Positions 16,884 through 25,935 are shown, counted from the stretch's first letter. The stretch is DNA of 64,000 nucleotides from JAUXEH01 sp965533275 (GCA_965533275.1 CBESWG010000010.1:1-64000); one strand, 5' to 3'. Numbers and translations: made by a program. The notes: generated from the letters alone by a model not told the origin.

Positions 16884-17648
16884 TCAGACGGCCTCGTTCT
16901 TTTCGAAAAAGTAGGCCCCCAGCACGATCATCAGCAGGGAGAAGAGGAGCATCATGCCCAGGTCCATCAGGATGGGGAAGGCGGAAACACCGATCAGTAC
17001 GCCCCTCAGTCCGTCCACACCATAGGTCAGGGGGTCGGCATACCCGAGAATCCTCAGCCAGGGCGGGAGGTTCTCCAGCGGATACAGGGCCCCGGAGAGG
17101 AAAAACAGGGGGAAGATGACGAAGTTCATGACGATGCTGAAACCCTGCATGTCCCGCATCTTGGAGGCGAAGACCAAACCCAATCCCAGGAAGGTCACGG
17201 AGATGAGGATCATGAAGACCAGCGCCAACAGGAGGGACAGCACCGAATCGATCCGGAAGCCCATGAACAGGGATATGATCAGGAGGAGCATGCTCTGGAT
17301 CAGGGCGGTCGTGATCCCGCCGGCGATCCGGCCCAGGACGATGGAGATCCGGCTGACCGGCGCGACCATGATCTCCTTCAAAAATCCAAACTCCCGGTCC
17401 CAGAGAACAGACAGACCTCCAAAGGTCGACGAAAACAGAAGGCTCATCCCCAGGATGCCTGGGACCAGGAAGCGGATGTATTCCACCCCGCCCTCCAAGC
17501 CGGGGACGGCCATCCGGTTGAATCCCATCCCCAGGAAAGCCAGGAAGAACACAGGCATGGCTAGGGCCCCGATGATGCGGGACTTGGCGCGCAGGAAGCG
17601 CTTCATCTCACGCAGCCAGAGGACCTGGATGGCCGTAGGATCTATCAT
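16884..17648 (-). CDS. ABC-2 type transporter permease
   Basis: 254 residues with about six transmembrane helices. It has the ABC-2 family features: N-terminal amphipathic REMKRFLRAKSR segment, a helix around FFLAFLGMGFN, and the conserved late LSGALYPLENLPPWLRILGYADPLTYGVDGLR signature region. It would form the membrane dimer of a DrrB-like exporter. Its ATG overlaps the stop of the ATPase gene (ATGA, 17645-17648), showing translational coupling. Substrate unknown; the family exports drugs, lipids or polysaccharides. Confidence 0.92.
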   Translation of the reverse strand: MIDPTAIQVLWLREMKRFLRAKSRIIGALAMPVFFLAFLGMGFNRMAVPGLEGGVEYIRFLVPGILGMSLLFSSTFGGLSVLWDREFGFLKEIMVAPVSRISIVLGRIAGGITTALIQSMLLLIISLFMGFRIDSVLSLLLALVFMILISVTFLGLGLVFASKMRDMQGFSIVMNFVIFPLFFLSGALYPLENLPPWLRILGYADPLTYGVDGLRGVLIGVSAFPILMDLGMMLLFSLLMIVLGAYFFEKNEAV

Positions 17649-18643
17649 CGTTTCCGCCTGAAATGGCCGCGCATCATGGAGCGGTTGCGTTCACCCTGGC
17701 TGGCCTCGCTGTCCCGCATGGTCTTTCCCGTGAAATGCAGGAACACATTTTCCAGACTGGGCTTGCGCAGGTTCACACACGTAACTTCGATGGACTGTTC
17801 CTGTGCGATCCGGATCAACTCAGGGATGCGCCGCTCCCCCTTTTCCATGGTGAGCGTGAGGGCCGAGTCGTGCTGCCTGCAGGACTTGATCCACTCGATC
17901 TCTTCCAGCCGCGAAGCGAAAGCGGCGCCATCTTCCTTCACCTCGATGGAGACCACATCCCCCCCCAGGATGTCCTTGAGCCGAGCGGGAGCGTCCATGG
18001 CCACGAACCGGCCCTTGTCCATGATGGCCACCTTCTGGCAGAGGAAATCCGCCTCCTCCATGTAGTGTGTGGTCAGGATGATCGTCACAGAGTGTTCTTC
18101 GTTCAGTTTCTTTATGTAGTCCCAGATATGCCTCCGGGTCTGTGCATCCAAACCGAGGGTGGGTTCGTCTAGGAACAGGACCTGCGGCCTGTGGATCAGG
18201 CCCCGGGCGATCTCCAGGCGCCGCTTCATGCCCCCCGAGTAGTTTTCGACCAGCACTCCGGCCTTTTCCCCCAGTTCCACCAGATTCAGCACCTCGGCGA
18301 TCCGCTGCTCGCGGTCCTCCCGGTTCATGCCGTACATCATGGCGTGGAACGTGAGGTTTTCCTTGCCCGTCAGTTTTGTGTCCAGGGCCGGTTCCTGGAA
18401 AACCACCCCGATGCTGCGGCGCACATCATCCTTGCTGTGGATCACATCGTGGCCCGCCACCCGGGCGCTGCCAGAGGTCGGTTTCAGAAGGGTGGAGAGC
18501 ATGTTGATGGTCGTGGTCTTGCCTGCCCCGTTGGGCCCCAGCAGGCCGAAGAGTTCTCCGGTATGGACTACAAAAGTCAGATCGTCCACGGCCGTAAAAT
18601 CGTCGAATCGTTTGGTGAGGTTTTCAACGCGGATGGCTTCCAT
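17645..18643 (-). CDS. ABC transporter ATP-binding protein (DrrA-like)
   Basis: 332 residues, cytoplasmic. Walker A GPNGAGKTT, Q-loop VVFQEPALDTKLTG, signature YSGGMKRRLEIARGL, Walker B VLFLDEPTLGLD and the switch H in ILTTHYMEEAD are all intact. The C-terminal extension (about 230-332) is typical of DrrA/CcmA-like exporters. It pairs with the overlapping ABC-2 permease and starts 16 bases after the histidine kinase stop, so the three are likely one transcript, perhaps a kinase-controlled exporter. Confidence 0.94.
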   Translation of the reverse strand: MEAIRVENLTKRFDDFTAVDDLTFVVHTGELFGLLGPNGAGKTTTINMLSTLLKPTSGSARVAGHDVIHSKDDVRRSIGVVFQEPALDTKLTGKENLTFHAMMYGMNREDREQRIAEVLNLVELGEKAGVLVENYSGGMKRRLEIARGLIHRPQVLFLDEPTLGLDAQTRRHIWDYIKKLNEEHSVTIILTTHYMEEADFLCQKVAIMDKGRFVAMDAPARLKDILGGDVVSIEVKEDGAAFASRLEEIEWIKSCRQHDSALTLTMEKGERRIPELIRIAQEQSIEVTCVNLRKPSLENVFLHFTGKTMRDSEASQGERNRSMMRGHFRRKR

Positions 18644-18659
18644 GAGATACCTGGGCGGA

Positions 18660-20540
18660 TCAGCCGAAGCTCATTTCTTTGAAACAGACGGCAAAGGTGG
18701 TTCCCCCATTTCTGTCGATGGAGAGGGTTCCCTGCAGCTGCTCCGTCAGCATGTCGACCAGCTGGAGGCCAAAGGACTCCGAATTCTTCAGATCCAGATC
18801 ACTTTCCAGGCCGACGCCGTCGTCACTGATCCTGAGCTCGATACCGCCGTCCGCTACCGGTTTCATGCTGACCGAGACCGTGCCCGAATGGCCCTCGGGG
18901 AACGCATGTTTCAGGGCGTTAGAAATGAGCTCGCTCACGAGCAGGCCGCAGGGGATAGCGGTGTTTATGTCGAGCAGGACATCCTCGATATCCATCTCCA
19001 GGGCGACCTTGTCGGGCGTGACACCATACATCTGAAACAGGTGATAGCTGAGGCTCCGGACATACTCCCTGAAATCCACACGGGAAAGATCCTCAGAGCG
19101 GTAGAGCTTCTCGTGGACCATGGCCATGGAGCGGACCCGCAGCCTGCTCTCGGCAAACATCTCCAGGGCCTTGCTGTCCTCGATGTGCTGGGATTGGAGG
19201 TTCAGGAGGCTGGAGATGATCTGCAGGTTGTTCTTCACGCGGTGATGGATCTCCCTGAGCAGCACCTCTTTCTCATGGAGCGAGGACTTTATCTGCTCCT
19301 CCGCCTGTCTCTGTTCGGTAATATCCTGGACCTGAGTCAGGGTTGTAATGTTCTGGCTGGAGTCCTTCATAAGCGTGGAACTGATCTCCACGCGGCGCTT
19401 TTCGCCGTCCTTCCGTATGATGGTGAACTCATATCGCGACGGGACCTCCCCCCCTTTCTGGCGGCGCTGGTAGCGGTCGGCAACCAGCTCGAGGCTCTCC
19501 TCATCCAGATATTTCCGGAAATCTGCACCGACGAATTCCTCTCTCGAGTATCCCATGATTCGGAGCATCTCATCGTTGGCGTACAGGGGCCGGAACTCTT
19601 GGTCGATGATCACGATCCCGCTCTGTGCATTTTCCACCACGGAACGGAACATCTCTTCGCTCTGCTGAAGGGCATCCTCAGCCTGACGGCGAGTGATGGC
19701 CATGGCCACCTGTTCCGAGATGAATGTCAGGATGTCCTTCTCATCTTCGGTGTAGCGGAAACCCTCGGTGTAGATCTGCACGACCAGGGCCCCGATGGCT
19801 TTGTCCTTGACTTTGAGGGGGACTCCCAGCCAGTCGATGGAGGCTGCCCCTATGGATTCCACCTCGCCCTGTTTCTCCAGCTCGGCAAAAACTTCCGGAG
19901 ATGCGAGCAGCGGCTTACCCGTCCGAAGCACATATTCAGTCAGCCCCTTGCCCAGCTTTTTTGGTTCAGGAGCCTCATCGAACTCGTCCACGAAATAAGG
20001 GAAGCTCAGCATATCACTCTCCTCGTCGAAGAGAGCGATGTAAAAATTGTTCTTGGCAGGCATCAGCTCCGTGATGGTCTCGTGGATGGCCCGAAACAGA
20101 TCATCCAGGCTTTCGGCCGCATGGGCCGCCTCCGATATCTTGTACACGGACGTCTGGATCTGCTCGGAACGCTTGCGGGCGGAGAGATCGTGAGCAAAAG
20201 CGCAGTTGAACTCTTTCCCCGCATACTCGACATAATTTCCCGTGATCTCGACCGGCAGTACACTGCCGTCCTTGCGGAGATAAAGGGATTCGAGTTTTCC
20301 CGATCCTTTCTGTTTCAGATCTGCCCACAGCCCGGGCCAGATCTCTGGAGTAGCATTCACATCGATGTCGAAGACCGTGAGGGCGAGCAGTTCTTCCCGC
20401 GTATATTTCAGAGCGCAGCAGGCCGCCTCATTCACGTAGATGAGGGCTCCGTGTTCATCCATCCACATGATGGCATCGCCGGAGCGGTCCATGGAGAGTT
20501 GAAAGAGATAATGTTCCTGCACGCGGTCTTTTCCGTCCAC
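18660..20540 (-). CDS. Soluble PAS-GAF-PAS sensor histidine kinase (HisKA_2 type)
   Basis: 626 residues with no transmembrane segment, so a cytoplasmic sensor. Domains in order: PAS (about 12-125), GAF (about 140-290), a second PAS (about 300-420), HisKA_2 dimerisation/phosphoacceptor helix with REIHHRVKNNLQIISSLL (His432/433) and a HATPase_c domain (about 520-622) with ELISNALKHAFP and SDDGVGL. The HRVKNN type belongs to the HWE/HisKA_2 kinases, many of which sense light, redox or small molecules. No response regulator is in the window, so the partner is encoded elsewhere. It heads an operon with an ABC exporter and an RNA methyltransferase. Confidence 0.93.
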   Translation of the reverse strand: MDGKDRVQEHYLFQLSMDRSGDAIMWMDEHGALIYVNEAACCALKYTREELLALTVFDIDVNATPEIWPGLWADLKQKGSGKLESLYLRKDGSVLPVEITGNYVEYAGKEFNCAFAHDLSARKRSEQIQTSVYKISEAAHAAESLDDLFRAIHETITELMPAKNNFYIALFDEESDMLSFPYFVDEFDEAPEPKKLGKGLTEYVLRTGKPLLASPEVFAELEKQGEVESIGAASIDWLGVPLKVKDKAIGALVVQIYTEGFRYTEDEKDILTFISEQVAMAITRRQAEDALQQSEEMFRSVVENAQSGIVIIDQEFRPLYANDEMLRIMGYSREEFVGADFRKYLDEESLELVADRYQRRQKGGEVPSRYEFTIIRKDGEKRRVEISSTLMKDSSQNITTLTQVQDITEQRQAEEQIKSSLHEKEVLLREIHHRVKNNLQIISSLLNLQSQHIEDSKALEMFAESRLRVRSMAMVHEKLYRSEDLSRVDFREYVRSLSYHLFQMYGVTPDKVALEMDIEDVLLDINTAIPCGLLVSELISNALKHAFPEGHSGTVSVSMKPVADGGIELRISDDGVGLESDLDLKNSESFGLQLVDMLTEQLQGTLSIDRNGGTTFAVCFKEMSFG

Positions 20541-20648
20541 TCGGGGAACCTCCTCAGTTCATCTCTTCCGGCTCCCCAATCAACCCTTCGGTCCCGAAAC
20601 AGTGACCGGTCCTGAACCCAATAGCTATATCACAGGCACTGGGGCCAG

Positions 20649-20996
20649 TCAATCCGGGACCTGCTCCTCTTGGATCGTGTAAAAATAGGCGTCGCCATCG
20701 TCCGGCTCCTGGGGATCGGAGATCGGCTTCCAGGCCAAAAAGACGGGCCTTTGATTGCGCAGGAGGTCGAGTACATCCGCGTATTGAGATCCCGGAGCGA
20801 AGTAGAAGATCTTCCCTCCGGAAAGGTAGGGCTCCGGCAGCTCAGCGCCCTCGCGAGCGAATACAGCCTGTCCGACCTCCCGGCCCTCGGAGTAAAGACG
20901 GATGATCTTTTCTCCCCATCGGGTTCTGGCTCCCTTGAGGTCGCTGGAATATATCTCCACTGTGTAGCTGTCGATCTTGTATTCAGTGATCTTCAA
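20649..20996 (-). CDS. Small protein of unknown function, TTG start
   Basis: 115 residues, soluble, no family recognised. It begins with TTG (20994-20996) 5 bases after a strong AAGGGAGG and overlaps the last 14 bases of the upstream M20 hydrolase gene, so the two are probably co-translated. The sequence is beta-rich in the first half (KITEYKIDSYTVEIYSSDL), then has FARE, GGKIFYFAPGS and a closing acidic YFYTIQEE segment, suggesting a small beta-sandwich or barrel. Without the TTG start the gene would lack a plausible beginning. Its link to the M20 enzyme is by position only. Confidence 0.6.
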   Translation of the reverse strand: MKITEYKIDSYTVEIYSSDLKGARTRWGEKIIRLYSEGREVGQAVFAREGAELPEPYLSGGKIFYFAPGSQYADVLDLLRNQRPVFLAWKPISDPQEPDDGDAYFYTIQEEQVPD

Positions 20997-22323
20997 GTTT
21001 TCCTCCCTTGTCGAGCTTGAGCAGCGCCCGCAGCAGCACGTTGGCGCCGTTGGCCAGATCCTGGGCCCGGGTGTTTTCCCTGGGGGAATGGCTGATCCCT
21101 CCCACGCTGGGCACGAAGATCATGCCGATCGGTGTCAGCCTGGCCATCTCCTGGGCATCATGCCCGGCCCCGCTCGGCATGCGCAGACTGGAGAGCCCCA
21201 GTTCCCTAGCTGAGGCCTCCAGGAGGTCTCGGATCCGGGGATGGGTGGGCGCGGGAACGGCCGTGGCATCGATAGGAGAGAACTTTAGCTCCGTTCCTGT
21301 CCGCTCCGCGATCCGACGGGACTCGGCCTGGATGCGCTCGAACATCAGGTCGATCTTGGCGGAGGAGAGGTCACGCAGCTCCAGGCTCAGGATCACCTTC
21401 CCGGGAATGACATTGGGCGCGCCGGGTTCTGCCCGGATCCGGCCCACGGTCCCCACCTGGCGCCCCGGCTCCGAGCGGACGATGGTGTTGACGGCGATAA
21501 CGAAATAAGCCGCCGCCAGCATCGCATCCTTCCTCATGTCCATGGGTGTCGTACCGGCGTGGTTGGCAGCACCCACGATGGTGACGTCCCACCAGTTGAT
21601 GCCCACGATCCCCTCCACGATGCCTATGTCGATCCCCTGGCCTTCGAGCACTCCCCCCTGCTCCACGTGGATCTCGATGAAGGCCTTGATGGTTCCCCGA
21701 CTGAGCCTGGCACTATCCAGCCGGCCCGGAGCGCCGCCTAGATCCAGGATCCCCTGCCGTATGGTCTTTCCGCTGTGACTCACGATCTCCAACGCTTCGC
21801 TGGATATCTCCCCCGCCAGCGCACGGCTGCCGATGAGGCCCCCCTCTTCGTCTGTGAAGATGATGACCTCAAGGGGATGCCGGGTTTGGATGCCGTTTTC
21901 GTTCAGGACTTGAGCGGCTTCGATGGCCGCTATCACACCCAGCGCGCCGTCATACTTTCCCCCGTGGGGTACGGTGTCGCTGTGAGATCCGAACACGAGC
22001 GAAGGTAGAGCTGGATCCAGGCCCTCCCGCCTGCCGATCATGTTCCCGGCGGTATCGACACGGACCTCGAGCCCCGCTTCCTCCATGAGCAGCTTCAGGT
22101 ATACCCGTGAACGGATATCTTCTTCACTGAAGGCCACGCGGTTCACTCCACCTTCAGGCGTCGCCCCGAACTCGGCCAACCTTTCCAGCCTGTGGAGAAG
22201 CCGGTTCTTATCAATGCGCACGTTCGAATCCTGCATAGCCGCGATCAACCCGGGAGCAGACAGGCCTATGCAGAGTCCTACAGCTGCCCCTATCACAAAA
22301 CGAATGGATATATTTTTAGACAT
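20983..22323 (-). CDS. Exported M20-family amidohydrolase (N-carbamoyl amino acid hydrolase type)
   Basis: 446 residues from an ATG at 22323 that follows GGAGAGGA; the frame runs further up to 22401 but those codons are not conserved. It has a signal peptide (about 1-30). The catalytic domain is the M20 dinuclear metal fold of the hydantoinase/carbamoylase and allantoate amidohydrolase group: GSHSDTVPHGGKYDGALGV, TDEEGG, FIEIHVEQGGVLE, the AGHDAQEMA segment and ISHSPREN. Such enzymes are normally cytoplasmic, so an exported copy is unusual. Substrate could be carbamoyl amino acids or other ureido compounds. It overlaps a small TTG-started gene by 14 bases. Confidence 0.88.
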   Translation of the reverse strand: MSKNISIRFVIGAAVGLCIGLSAPGLIAAMQDSNVRIDKNRLLHRLERLAEFGATPEGGVNRVAFSEEDIRSRVYLKLLMEEAGLEVRVDTAGNMIGRREGLDPALPSLVFGSHSDTVPHGGKYDGALGVIAAIEAAQVLNENGIQTRHPLEVIIFTDEEGGLIGSRALAGEISSEALEIVSHSGKTIRQGILDLGGAPGRLDSARLSRGTIKAFIEIHVEQGGVLEGQGIDIGIVEGIVGINWWDVTIVGAANHAGTTPMDMRKDAMLAAAYFVIAVNTIVRSEPGRQVGTVGRIRAEPGAPNVIPGKVILSLELRDLSSAKIDLMFERIQAESRRIAERTGTELKFSPIDATAVPAPTHPRIRDLLEASARELGLSSLRMPSGAGHDAQEMARLTPIGMIFVPSVGGISHSPRENTRAQDLANGANVLLRALLKLDKGGKLEDH

Positions 22324-22417
22324 GAGGATTCCTCTCCCCTGATCTTTACGAAGCCTGGGAAGGGAAAAGGGCGGTTTCGGGTCGCCTGGACCCTGATTCA
22401 TCGGTGGTTAGCCTGGG

Positions 22418-22627
22418 TCAATCTTGTTCGTCTAATTCTTTTCCAGAAATCTTCAGGTTCAGCTTAGCGGCCATGGTGTGGAGCTGCTCGACGATCTCAT
22501 CCAGATCCTCCGGAGCGAACAGATCCCAGTCATTCATCTCGCATTCATCTTTGCCACGTTCCAGGCTGGCGATGGCATCTTCGAGGTTGTCGAGAAGGCG
22601 TTCGCAGGCTTTTTCTCTTTCGCCCAT
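22418..22627 (-). CDS. Small hypothetical protein, 69 residues
   Basis: A short acidic helical protein with EREKACERLLDNLEDAIASLERG then a second helix. No family recognised. It is supported by a good ribosome binding site (GGGAGG, 8 bases before the ATG) and by lying just upstream of the M20 gene on the same strand, 94 bases away. Two cysteines (8 and 29) are present. Could be a small helical adaptor; function not assignable. Confidence 0.55.
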   Translation of the reverse strand: MGEREKACERLLDNLEDAIASLERGKDECEMNDWDLFAPEDLDEIVEQLHTMAAKLNLKISGKELDEQD

Positions 22628-22803
22628 TTTTGAATCCTCCCAAAGTACTTCTGTATGGGTTCAGATTCTATATAACACTTTAAAAAAAAATAAGTCAACG
22701 CGAAATAATGATGCATCCTGATGGGACCCATCTACAGCAATGCGGATTTCTTGCAACAGGGGAAAAATGGCCATATAAATCCAGAAGGTTTCCAAATCAA
22801 GCC

Positions 22804-22836
22804 TTGCGAAAAAGCAGAGTTCACGCTATAGTGAAC
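22804..22836 (+). promoter_or_regulatory. Promoter with an inverted repeat over the -10
   Basis: TTGCGA (22804-22809), 17-base spacer and TATAGT (22827-22832); the -10 sits inside GTTCAC-N6-GTGAAC (22819-22836), a perfect 6-base inverted repeat. The layout is that of an operator that would block RNA polymerase. It precedes the 91-residue gene at 22894. Confidence 0.5.
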
Positions 22837-22893
22837 GGGCCATGATAGGCCACATCATATCAACATCTCGTTCAAGGAAAGGATGAGCGTGCC

Positions 22894-23169
22894 ATGAAAG
22901 AATACTTCTATATCGAAGGACACAAAAGCAAGACCGACTACGGTGTCGAGGAAACCATGATCCTGGAAGATTCCCGCGCCTATGCGTCTGAAGAGACAGC
23001 CCTCGCTAAAGCCAAGGAGCATTTCGATGAGAGAGACGACCTCACACTGGTCGTGATCTATAAGGGCGTGAAGCTAGGCGATAAGCACGGCCACAAATAC
23101 CTCTTCCGCAACCAGGACGGCATGCTGGAAGAGGTCGACAACTGGTGGAGCGACCACTCCTGCTGCTAG
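22894..23169 (+). CDS. Small hypothetical protein, 91 residues
   Basis: Soluble, acidic, ending in DNWWSDHSCC with an unusual terminal cysteine pair. The middle (EETALAKAKEHFDERDDLTLVVIYKGVKLGDKHGHKYLFRN) looks like a small alpha/beta domain. No family recognised. An AAGGAAAGGATGAG ribosome binding region precedes the ATG and a promoter-like pair with an inverted repeat lies just upstream, so it is likely a real, regulated gene. It is convergent with the C69 dipeptidase, overlapping its stop by four bases. Confidence 0.55.
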   Translation: MKEYFYIEGHKSKTDYGVEETMILEDSRAYASEETALAKAKEHFDERDDLTLVVIYKGVKLGDKHGHKYLFRNQDGMLEEVDNWWSDHSCC

Positions 23170-24806
23170 AATCCCCTGGCAAACATCGTCCAGAATTTGT
23201 CTCCCAGCTCCCAGTATTTGTTCATCGCCGCTCGGGCGAAATCATTCGTGTACTTTGTCAAGTATTTCTTAGCCTGAGCCGCATCGGCGGGATCTCCGCT
23301 TCCCATCAGGGCCACGACCTCTTTCTCGACTTGGGGCAGCTCTGAGAAAGCCTTATCTTCGAACTCTTTGACGGCGTCCTCGATAAACTTCCGCGTCGCC
23401 CCCCAGCGGACTGTGGCCAGCTTGTTCGCACGCCGGAACCACCAGCATGCCGAGTCGGTCCGGAAGCGATGTTGCCCGCAGATCTCGAAACTGGGGGGGA
23501 GCTCCGTGGTCCCGGAGAAGATCGGGAGGCGCGGGCTCTGGCCCGGGTTGTCGAAAGAGAACCAGGCGATTCCCCCGACCTCATCCGGCAGCCAGTCACG
23601 GCACTGCAGGACCTCTGAATAGGAGCAGGCCGCAATTGCGATGGTGCGCTGCCGGACAACCGTGTCCGGCTTTATGGTATTCAGGAGCGACATCATGTCA
23701 TAGGACATCCAGGGATTCGCCACGGCACTTTTGGAAACATTTTCGGAACGGCGCTGCTTGGCGACCAGGTTCTTGGTCATGTCGATATCCGTCCCTTCAT
23801 ATGTCTGCCGGAAGAATCCGATCACATCCTGAACAGAGACCTTTTTATCAGGCTTGACCGAAAAGGGCAGTTCCTCCGCCTCCCTGCTCAGGTTGAGCGA
23901 GGGCGCCAGCTGGCTGAGGACAAAATACTCTCGGGTGGAAAAGGGTGTGCGGCCGCTGTAGGCTTTCCAGTACACAAACTCCTCACCGCTCTCCGGATCC
24001 CACCAGCCCATTTCCTGGGCCACCTGGAAGACATTGTCCGAGGCCATGTAATAGTCCGGATTGTCCAGGTCAAGCTTCCCGATGCGCGGGATGTTGGCGG
24101 AGACGCCGCAGTGATCGTCCGGGACGCGCTGGGCGGCCCACACGCCTCCGATCTCCAGCGGGCCCTGTCCGAAGACCTCGAACTGCCAGACCTCTTTTGG
24201 ATCGGCGATGGTGAGGCATTCCCCGAAGTCACAGTAGCCGTATTCCTTGATCAGCTCTCCGGCCATCTGGATGGCCTCTCGGGCCGTCGAGCAGCGCTGC
24301 AGCATCATCCGCTGGATCTCTTCGATGCGGAACATGCCCTCATTGTTGCGCAGCTCCCTGCGGCCTCCGATGGTGGTCTCGCCGATGGCCAGCTGTTTCT
24401 CGTTCAGGCAGGGGTAGGCGGTGTTCAGGAACGTGAAAGTCTCCGTGACCTGGGGGATCTCCCCCTTGACCTCGATACGCCTCAAGTCTCCGGCAAACTC
24501 GTTATGCAGCAGGCCGCCGTAGATCTGGGTCTTGGCGCCTTCGGGAAACTTTTGGCCCGGTTCGATGCGCACCCAAGTCCTGTAATTGCCGTCACAGGTC
24601 TGCGATGTGATGACCGATCCGTCCGCAGAGGCAAGCCGTCCCACCATGATGCTGGTGCACGAGCCCCATTCTGCGAGGTCGCCGAAGGGGAACCACGCCT
24701 CTGCCTTCCCTGTCTGAGTCGACACACTCACAGAGACAGAGACCAGGAATATCAAGAGAAACAGCGAGTATTTTTTCAGGAATTCACGCCCAGAGCCGAT
24801 CTGCAT
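23166..24806 (-). CDS. Secreted C69 family dipeptidase
   Basis: 546 residues from the ATG at 24806 that follows AGGAGG. An N-terminal signal peptide (about 10-30) is followed by WGSCTSIMVGRLASADGSVITSQT, the N-terminal nucleophile region of peptidase family C69 (PepD-like dipeptidases, Ntn hydrolase fold). In this family the cysteine becomes the N-terminal nucleophile after processing. Further family segments include GGLLHNEFAG, IGETTIGGRREL, and EVWQFEVFGQGP. It probably hydrolyses dipeptides in the periplasm. The upstream frame starting at 24839 is not preferred because it lacks a ribosome binding site. Confidence 0.88.
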   Translation of the reverse strand: MQIGSGREFLKKYSLFLLIFLVSVSVSVSTQTGKAEAWFPFGDLAEWGSCTSIMVGRLASADGSVITSQTCDGNYRTWVRIEPGQKFPEGAKTQIYGGLLHNEFAGDLRRIEVKGEIPQVTETFTFLNTAYPCLNEKQLAIGETTIGGRRELRNNEGMFRIEEIQRMMLQRCSTAREAIQMAGELIKEYGYCDFGECLTIADPKEVWQFEVFGQGPLEIGGVWAAQRVPDDHCGVSANIPRIGKLDLDNPDYYMASDNVFQVAQEMGWWDPESGEEFVYWKAYSGRTPFSTREYFVLSQLAPSLNLSREAEELPFSVKPDKKVSVQDVIGFFRQTYEGTDIDMTKNLVAKQRRSENVSKSAVANPWMSYDMMSLLNTIKPDTVVRQRTIAIAACSYSEVLQCRDWLPDEVGGIAWFSFDNPGQSPRLPIFSGTTELPPSFEICGQHRFRTDSACWWFRRANKLATVRWGATRKFIEDAVKEFEDKAFSELPQVEKEVVALMGSGDPADAAQAKKYLTKYTNDFARAAMNKYWELGDKFWTMFARGF

Positions 24807-24904
24807 TTTCGTCCTCCTATCAAGGAAAAGTGTTCCCATTATGGCCCAACTCCGCCCGAGCTGTCAATGAAGACGCTCCATATCTATCTTCGCCAAAGAC
24901 CCGC

Positions 24905-24995
24905 CCAACCACCCCATGGGCTCAGATAGATATAGAGGCCGTCCCGGTAGCATTGTTCAAGGCTGGCCAAACCGTCCCATGGGCTCACCAAGAGA
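24905..24995. repeat. Two copies of a short imperfect direct repeat
   Basis: CCAACCACCCCATGGGCTCA (24905-24924) recurs as CCAAACCGTCCCATGGGCTCACC-like at 24967-24989, about 62 bases apart, in the spacer between the dipeptidase and RarD genes. The shared core is CCCATGGGCTCA. Meaning unknown. Confidence 0.35.
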
Positions 24996-25029
24996 TGGGG
25001 CCTCAGATCGAGGACAGGAACCTTCCTTT

Positions 25030-25935
25030 TCAATCTGAGGTAGGGGTGGGTGAGGACCTGTTGAGGAGCGGGGTATTGGAAAGGGAATAGATGATCAGAG
25101 CGATCCAGATCAAACCGAAGCTGATCAGATGGGTTCGCGTAAAATGTTCACCATACACCACGACCCCCAGCCACAGCTGCATGGAGGGGGCCAGATACTG
25201 GAGAAACCCGGCGGTAGAAAGCTTGATCCTGCGCACACCGATGGTAAACCAGAGCAGAGGCCCCGCCGTGACCACTCCTGCCCCGAGGAGCAGGAGGTGG
25301 ATCGCTACCGGTGCGGAGCCGGCAGAGCCTTCCCCCTTTAGGGCCAGCAGCAGCAGGTATCCCAGGACCAGGGGGGACAGCAGCGCTGTCTCGGCAGTCA
25401 GGCCGCTGAGCGCATCGATCCGGGCAGTCTTGCGAAGAAGGCCGTAGAAGCCGAACGTCAGCGCCAAGGAGAGTGCGATCCAGGGTACCCTGCCGTACTC
25501 CAGCGTCAGATACCCTACACCCAGGGAGGCGAGCGCAGCGGCGATGATCTGCCAACGGTTCAGCTTCTCGTGCAGGAAGATCACGCCGAGGAGGACGGTG
25601 ATCAGGGGATTGATGAAATAACCCAGGCTGGTGTCCACAATATGGTCGTGGTTGACCGCCCAGATGTAGATGAACCAATTCGAGCCGATAATGGCGGCGG
25701 TCAGGATGCAAATCCAGCGGTTGCGGCGGCTGCGAAATGTCCTCTTGAATTCAGCCCAACGCCGCTGCCTCCAGAGCAAAAGGGATACGAACACAAAGGA
25801 CCAGAAGATCCGATGGGCCAGGATTTCGGGGGGAGGGACTGACTGCAGGGCCTTCCAGTAGATGGGGAGCAAGCCCCACACGACGTATGCGGTCAGCACA
25901 TAGAGAGTCCCAGATCTTCGTGTGTCTCGGGTCAT
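25030..25935 (-). CDS. rarD: EamA-type transporter, RarD family
   Basis: 301 residues with about ten transmembrane helices and the internal duplication of EamA/drug-metabolite transporters. RarD-specific segments are clear: YVVWGLLPIYWKAL, EILAHRIFWS, NWFIYIWAVNHDHIVDTSLGYFINPL and HEKLNRWQ. RarD proteins are inner-membrane carriers, originally linked to chloramphenicol resistance in some bacteria, with amino-acid or metabolite efflux suspected. It stands alone on the minus strand with no evident partner. Confidence 0.9.
   Translation of the reverse strand: MTRDTRRSGTLYVLTAYVVWGLLPIYWKALQSVPPPEILAHRIFWSFVFVSLLLWRQRRWAEFKRTFRSRRNRWICILTAAIIGSNWFIYIWAVNHDHIVDTSLGYFINPLITVLLGVIFLHEKLNRWQIIAAALASLGVGYLTLEYGRVPWIALSLALTFGFYGLLRKTARIDALSGLTAETALLSPLVLGYLLLLALKGEGSAGSAPVAIHLLLLGAGVVTAGPLLWFTIGVRRIKLSTAGFLQYLAPSMQLWLGVVVYGEHFTRTHLISFGLIWIALIIYSLSNTPLLNRSSPTPTSD

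Noticed and set aside
18327..20615. A 762-codon plus-strand open frame antisense to the histidine kinase.
   Set aside because: No ribosome binding site, no recognisable domain, and the opposite strand encodes a clear PAS-GAF-PAS kinase. Long antisense frames are expected in moderately GC-rich DNA.
24840..25029. The spacer between RarD and the dipeptidase, considered for a small RNA.
   Set aside because: Only an imperfect direct repeat is visible; no promoter-terminator pair.
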